64,000 nt of DNA from CAKRJP01 sp963597615 (GTDB lineage Bacteria; Bacillota; Clostridia; Lachnospirales; Lachnospiraceae), in contig CAVBQS010000010.1 in assembly GCA_963597615.1 (NCBI GenBank), positions 62,001-126,000 of the forward strand, in the 5' to 3' direction. The notes under the pieces are model-generated. The model saw nothing but the letters and a program-made list of their open reading frames with translations, was not told the origin of the DNA and did not search any database. Every line of letters starts with the position of its first letter. Position 1 is the stretch's first letter. A program made the position numbers and the translations under genes. Below, piece after piece: positions 61,584-64,000 of this stretch.

Positions 61584-62822
61584 ATGATTATTGCTGCAAA
61601 ATATTTAATAACAGGCGATGGCAAAACCCTGCTCACAGACAAGGCTGTGGTTACCGATGAATTTGGAAAAATCAAAAAGATTGCCTCTAAAGAAGAATTA
61701 ATGACCCAATTTCCTGAAGAAGAGGTAAAGGATTACGGGGATGCCACTCTTCTTCCGGGACTCTGCGATATGCATGTCCATTTAGGCTACTATTATTCCC
61801 AACCGGATACCTTTAACTATGATCCCAAGCTAATTCAGTTATATGCCCTTCAACATGCCCAGGCTGCTTTTGAGCGAGGCATCACCTCTGTAAGAGATAT
61901 GTCTTCCGCCCACGGTGTGTGTAAGACCTTAAAATTAGCTGCTGAAAAAGGATTTATTATTATTCCTCATATTACCCATACAGATACAGGAATCTGTATG
62001 ACCGGCGGCCATGCCTGGGAGGAAGTCGAACAGGTAGACGGTCCTTGGGAGGTTCGAAAGGAAATCCGTAAGCAGGTAAGAGACGGGGCTGAATGGGTAA
62101 AGGTTCTTACTACCCACAGAACCCACACTCCAGAGTTGACCCAGGAAGAATTAGATGCCGCCGTAGATGAGTGCCACAGAAGAGGCATTAAATGTGGTGT
62201 TCATGCAGGAACCAATCCTGGAATCCAAATGTGTATTAATGCAGGCTTTGATACCATCGAGCATGCCACCTTTATGACTTTGGATCACGCAAAGCAAATG
62301 GCAGAAAAAGGCATTGCTTGGACTCCTACTATTATGGCCTATACCCTGCTTTATGATATTTGCAAGGAAAGCATGGAAAAACATGCAGGGGCTCCTGTAA
62401 ATGATCCTGTAATGCAAAAAGAACTAAAAGACTACCAGTACTTTGAGCCTGCTTACAAGGCCTACAGAGATCACTTTAAGGAGTTTTATGATACTGGAGT
62501 TACCGTAATTGCAGGAACTGATATGGTTATGTACCAGTCTCCTCTCCTGCCTCTTCCAAGAGAACTTCAGTACATGGTTGAATACGGAATCACACCAATT
62601 CAGGCCATTCAGACTGCAACTTCTAACCCAGCCAAGGTTTTAGGAGTAGAAAATGAACGAGGCCTTGTAAAAGAGGGATTAGACGCCGACCTTCTGGTGG
62701 TAGGGGGAGATCTAAGCAAAGATATCACCTGTCTCAATGATGTGAAATTAGTAACCTTAGGGGGCAAACGTGTATTTGAGGATGGGGTTCGCTATGTAGG
62801 AACTACAAATATGTTTATGTAA
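61584..62822 (+). CDS. Metal-dependent amidohydrolase (prolidase/imidazolonepropionase-like)
   Basis: A 412-aa amidohydrolase-superfamily enzyme. Metal ligands appear in order: DMHVHLGYYY (HxH), VKVLTTHRTHT (candidate carboxylated Lys is the K in the WVKVLTT strand), CGVHAG, TIEHATFM, and AGTDMVM. The superfamily includes Xaa-Arg/Lys carboxypeptidases and prolidases, so a peptidase acting on X-Pro or similar dipeptides is plausible beside aminopeptidase P. Imidazolonepropionase-like activity cannot be excluded. SD AAAGGGGG. No signal peptide. Confidence 0.85.
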   Translation: MIIAAKYLITGDGKTLLTDKAVVTDEFGKIKKIASKEELMTQFPEEEVKDYGDATLLPGLCDMHVHLGYYYSQPDTFNYDPKLIQLYALQHAQAAFERGITSVRDMSSAHGVCKTLKLAAEKGFIIIPHITHTDTGICMTGGHAWEEVEQVDGPWEVRKEIRKQVRDGAEWVKVLTTHRTHTPELTQEELDAAVDECHRRGIKCGVHAGTNPGIQMCINAGFDTIEHATFMTLDHAKQMAEKGIAWTPTIMAYTLLYDICKESMEKHAGAPVNDPVMQKELKDYQYFEPAYKAYRDHFKEFYDTGVTVIAGTDMVMYQSPLLPLPRELQYMVEYGITPIQAIQTATSNPAKVLGVENERGLVKEGLDADLLVVGGDLSKDITCLNDVKLVTLGGKRVFEDGVRYVGTTNMFM

Positions 62823-62852
62823 TCCTCTAAAAACCTACAATTTTAAAATTCC

Positions 62853-62890
62853 AAAAAAGGGAACGGCATTTTTCTTGCCGTTCCCTTTTA
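62853..62890. terminator. Bidirectional terminator between convergent genes
   Basis: A 10-bp GC-rich stem GGGAACGGCA with a 7-nt T-rich loop, flanked by A-run and T-run, serving the amidohydrolase (+) and the LeuA-AraC gene (-). Confidence 0.93.
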
Positions 62891-62900
62891 TATCTAATTT

Positions 62901-64000
62901 TTATTTTTGATTTCTAAACTGCATTGGAGTCATCTCATAGGCTTTCTTAAAGAGACGATTAAAATGCTCTACATTCTGATATCCCACGGTCAGTGCAATG
63001 TTTTCTACTGTCATATTGCTGCTTTTTAGGAGGGCTCTAGCTTTCTTTAAACGAATCTTTTTTACTAGATCCCCAAAGGTCATACCAGATTTTTCTTTAA
63101 TGTATTTTGACAGATAAGGCTTAGATAAATAGAACTTTTCTGCCAAATCGTCCAAGGTAATATCTATATAGTTGGCCTGAATATAGTTCATAATCTCGAT
63201 CATACGAGGGTCTTTTACCCCGTCCTTGCTGGCCAGTTCGTCTAATTTATTGACTGCCACAATCAAGGCTTCAACAGAAGCTTTAATAATATCGGCGTCA
63301 ATACCAACCCCCCACTGCATCTTTCCTTCTCTCAAAACTCCAACATAGGCAACTGCCTTAGAGGAAGATCCCTTAGTCAAAGAATGTTCCTCATAGAAGG
63401 ATAATTCGTAGCTAATACCAAAATACTGTTTAATCGCATTACTTACTGCATCTAAACGTCCGTTGCCGATAGCTGTTATTACATGATTTTCTCCGCCATG
63501 GGAAATGGTTACTTCTGCTGTAATTCCATTAACTTGCTTAAAGTGACACTCATCTACATGGAAGACAGACTTTGTATTAATATAGTGGTCTGAGAAAATC
63601 TGATATACCCAGTCAGGGGTCAATTCCTTGTGAGCCTTGTCCGATACATCCTTAACCATGTAGCCTACTTCCTCACGCATCTTCTGAGGCAAGTTAAATC
63701 CATAAGCCTGATTTAAAATGTAGCTTACGCCACCTTTTCCTGATTGACTGTTGATACGGATTACATCAGAATCATATTTTCTTCCTACATCCTGAGGATC
63801 AATTGGAAGATAAGGCACAGTCCACTCCTCTAAATTCTTCTCTTCTCTCCAAGCCATTCCCTTTGCAATAGCATCTTGATGAGATCCAGAGAAGGCTGTA
63901 AATACCAAATCTCCGGCGTATGGTGTACGCTCATATACATGCATTCTTGTAAGCTTCTCGTAAGTTGCGCGAATTCGCTGCATGTCAGAAAAATCCAGTT
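62901..64000 (-). CDS. 2-isopropylmalate synthase fused to an AraC-type HTH domain (5'-truncated)
   Basis: The visible frame is open beyond the right edge (LDFSD precedes the first Met), so only the C-terminal part, about 365 residues, is seen. It opens in the LeuA catalytic barrel region: ERTPYAGDLVFTAFSGSHQDA with the catalytic His, then PYLPIDPQDVGRKYDSDVIR and SGKGGVSYIL. A complete LeuA-type regulatory (leucine-binding) domain follows, with GNGRLDAVSNAIKQYFG, FYEEHSLTKGSSSKAVAY and WGVGIDADIIKASVEALI. Then a linker (about 250-265 of the visible part) leads to a full AraC-type domain of about 100 residues: ITLDDLAEKFYLSKPYLSKY and VENIALTVGYQNVEHFNRLF are the two HTHs, ending MTPMQFRNQK. 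No frameshift or stop breaks the join, which is in one continuous frame. Standard LeuA ends just after its regulatory domain, so this is a real extension. The catalytic N-terminal half is outside the window. Confidence 0.93.
   Translation of the reverse strand, partial: LDFSDMQRIRATYEKLTRMHVYERTPYAGDLVFTAFSGSHQDAIAKGMAWREEKNLEEWTVPYLPIDPQDVGRKYDSDVIRINSQSGKGGVSYILNQAYGFNLPQKMREEVGYMVKDVSDKAHKELTPDWVYQIFSDHYINTKSVFHVDECHFKQVNGITAEVTISHGGENHVITAIGNGRLDAVSNAIKQYFGISYELSFYEEHSLTKGSSSKAVAYVGVLREGKMQWGVGIDADIIKASVEALIVAVNKLDELASKDGVKDPRMIEIMNYIQANYIDITLDDLAEKFYLSKPYLSKYIKEKSGMTFGDLVKKIRLKKARALLKSSNMTVENIALTVGYQNVEHFNRLFKKAYEMTPMQFRNQK

Noticed and set aside
1..64000. CRISPR arrays, tRNA/rRNA genes, transposases, prophage genes, attachment sites
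   Set aside because: Looked for regular direct repeats, cloverleaf-like short genes, and recombinase or transposase motifs; none were recognised by eye.

Overview
The window looks like a chromosomal segment of an anaerobic, low-to-moderate-GC, spore-forming Clostridia bacterium, most likely of the Lachnospiraceae type. Support comes from the complete Rnf complex (rnfCDGEAB), a biotin-dependent Na+-pumping decarboxylase operon, a GerW/YtfJ sporulation protein, a Bacillus/Clostridia-type LexA box at recA, a Firmicutes-type yloU-yloV(fakA)-recG-scpAB block, and AT-rich intergenic DNA with clear sigma-A promoters and U-tract terminators. No tRNA, rRNA, CRISPR array, insertion sequence or phage gene was recognised. 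Most genes lie on the minus strand. Only the first gene and a three-gene peptide block near the right end are on the plus strand.

Layout, left to right. 1-1.8 kb: 5'-truncated ABC-F ATPase (+). 1.8-6.2 kb: GltD/NfnB-like flavoprotein, an AAA-ATPase/PD-(D/E)XK protein, a sugar O-acetyltransferase and an ADP-ribose-type Nudix hydrolase. 6.2-9.7 kb: recA-recX-rny behind a LexA-box promoter. 9.8-11.2 kb: a PLP aminotransferase with its own promoter. 11.3-17.9 kb: operon yloU-fakA-recG-metallophosphoesterase-scpA-scpB. 17.9-30.9 kb: a 13-gene surface-polysaccharide operon with a flippase, seven glycosyltransferases, LicD, an IspD/TarI-like cytidylyltransferase, an epimerase/reductase, and a DUF2304 plus DUF6077 membrane pair. 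It lies between rpmB and yloU, two genes that are normally close neighbours. 30.9-31.3 kb: rpmB alone. 31.3-46.7 kb: a long same-strand series running rnfCDGEAB, a NusG-II protein, a Gx transporter, ruvA, ruvB, zapA, a U32 peptidase, a SEDS protein, a PBP, two less-known genes and gerW. 46.9-52.5 kb: RpiR regulator, BaiN-like flavoprotein, YcxB-like protein, cmk, ispH and an S1-domain protein. 52.5-58.1 kb: sodium-pump decarboxylase operon with both a 12S-type and a 5S-type carboxyltransferase. 58.2-62.9 kb (+): POT-type transporter, aminopeptidase P and an amidohydrolase, probably a peptide-use module. 62.9-64 kb: the 3' part of a gene that fuses 2-isopropylmalate synthase, including its leucine-sensing domain, to an AraC-type DNA-binding domain.

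How the parts fit: Rnf and the decarboxylase are both ion-motive and suit an energy-limited fermenter. The SEDS/PBP pair, ZapA and the polysaccharide operon build the envelope, and RecA/RecX, RecG and RuvAB cover recombination and repair. The most unusual single object is the LeuA-AraC fusion. It would place a leucine sensor and a DNA-binding module in one chain. The next most interesting is an ISPD/fukutin-like trio (cytidylyltransferase, reductase, LicD) in the polysaccharide operon, which suggests CDP-polyol chemistry. All assignments come from reading the sequence and family knowledge. No database search was run.
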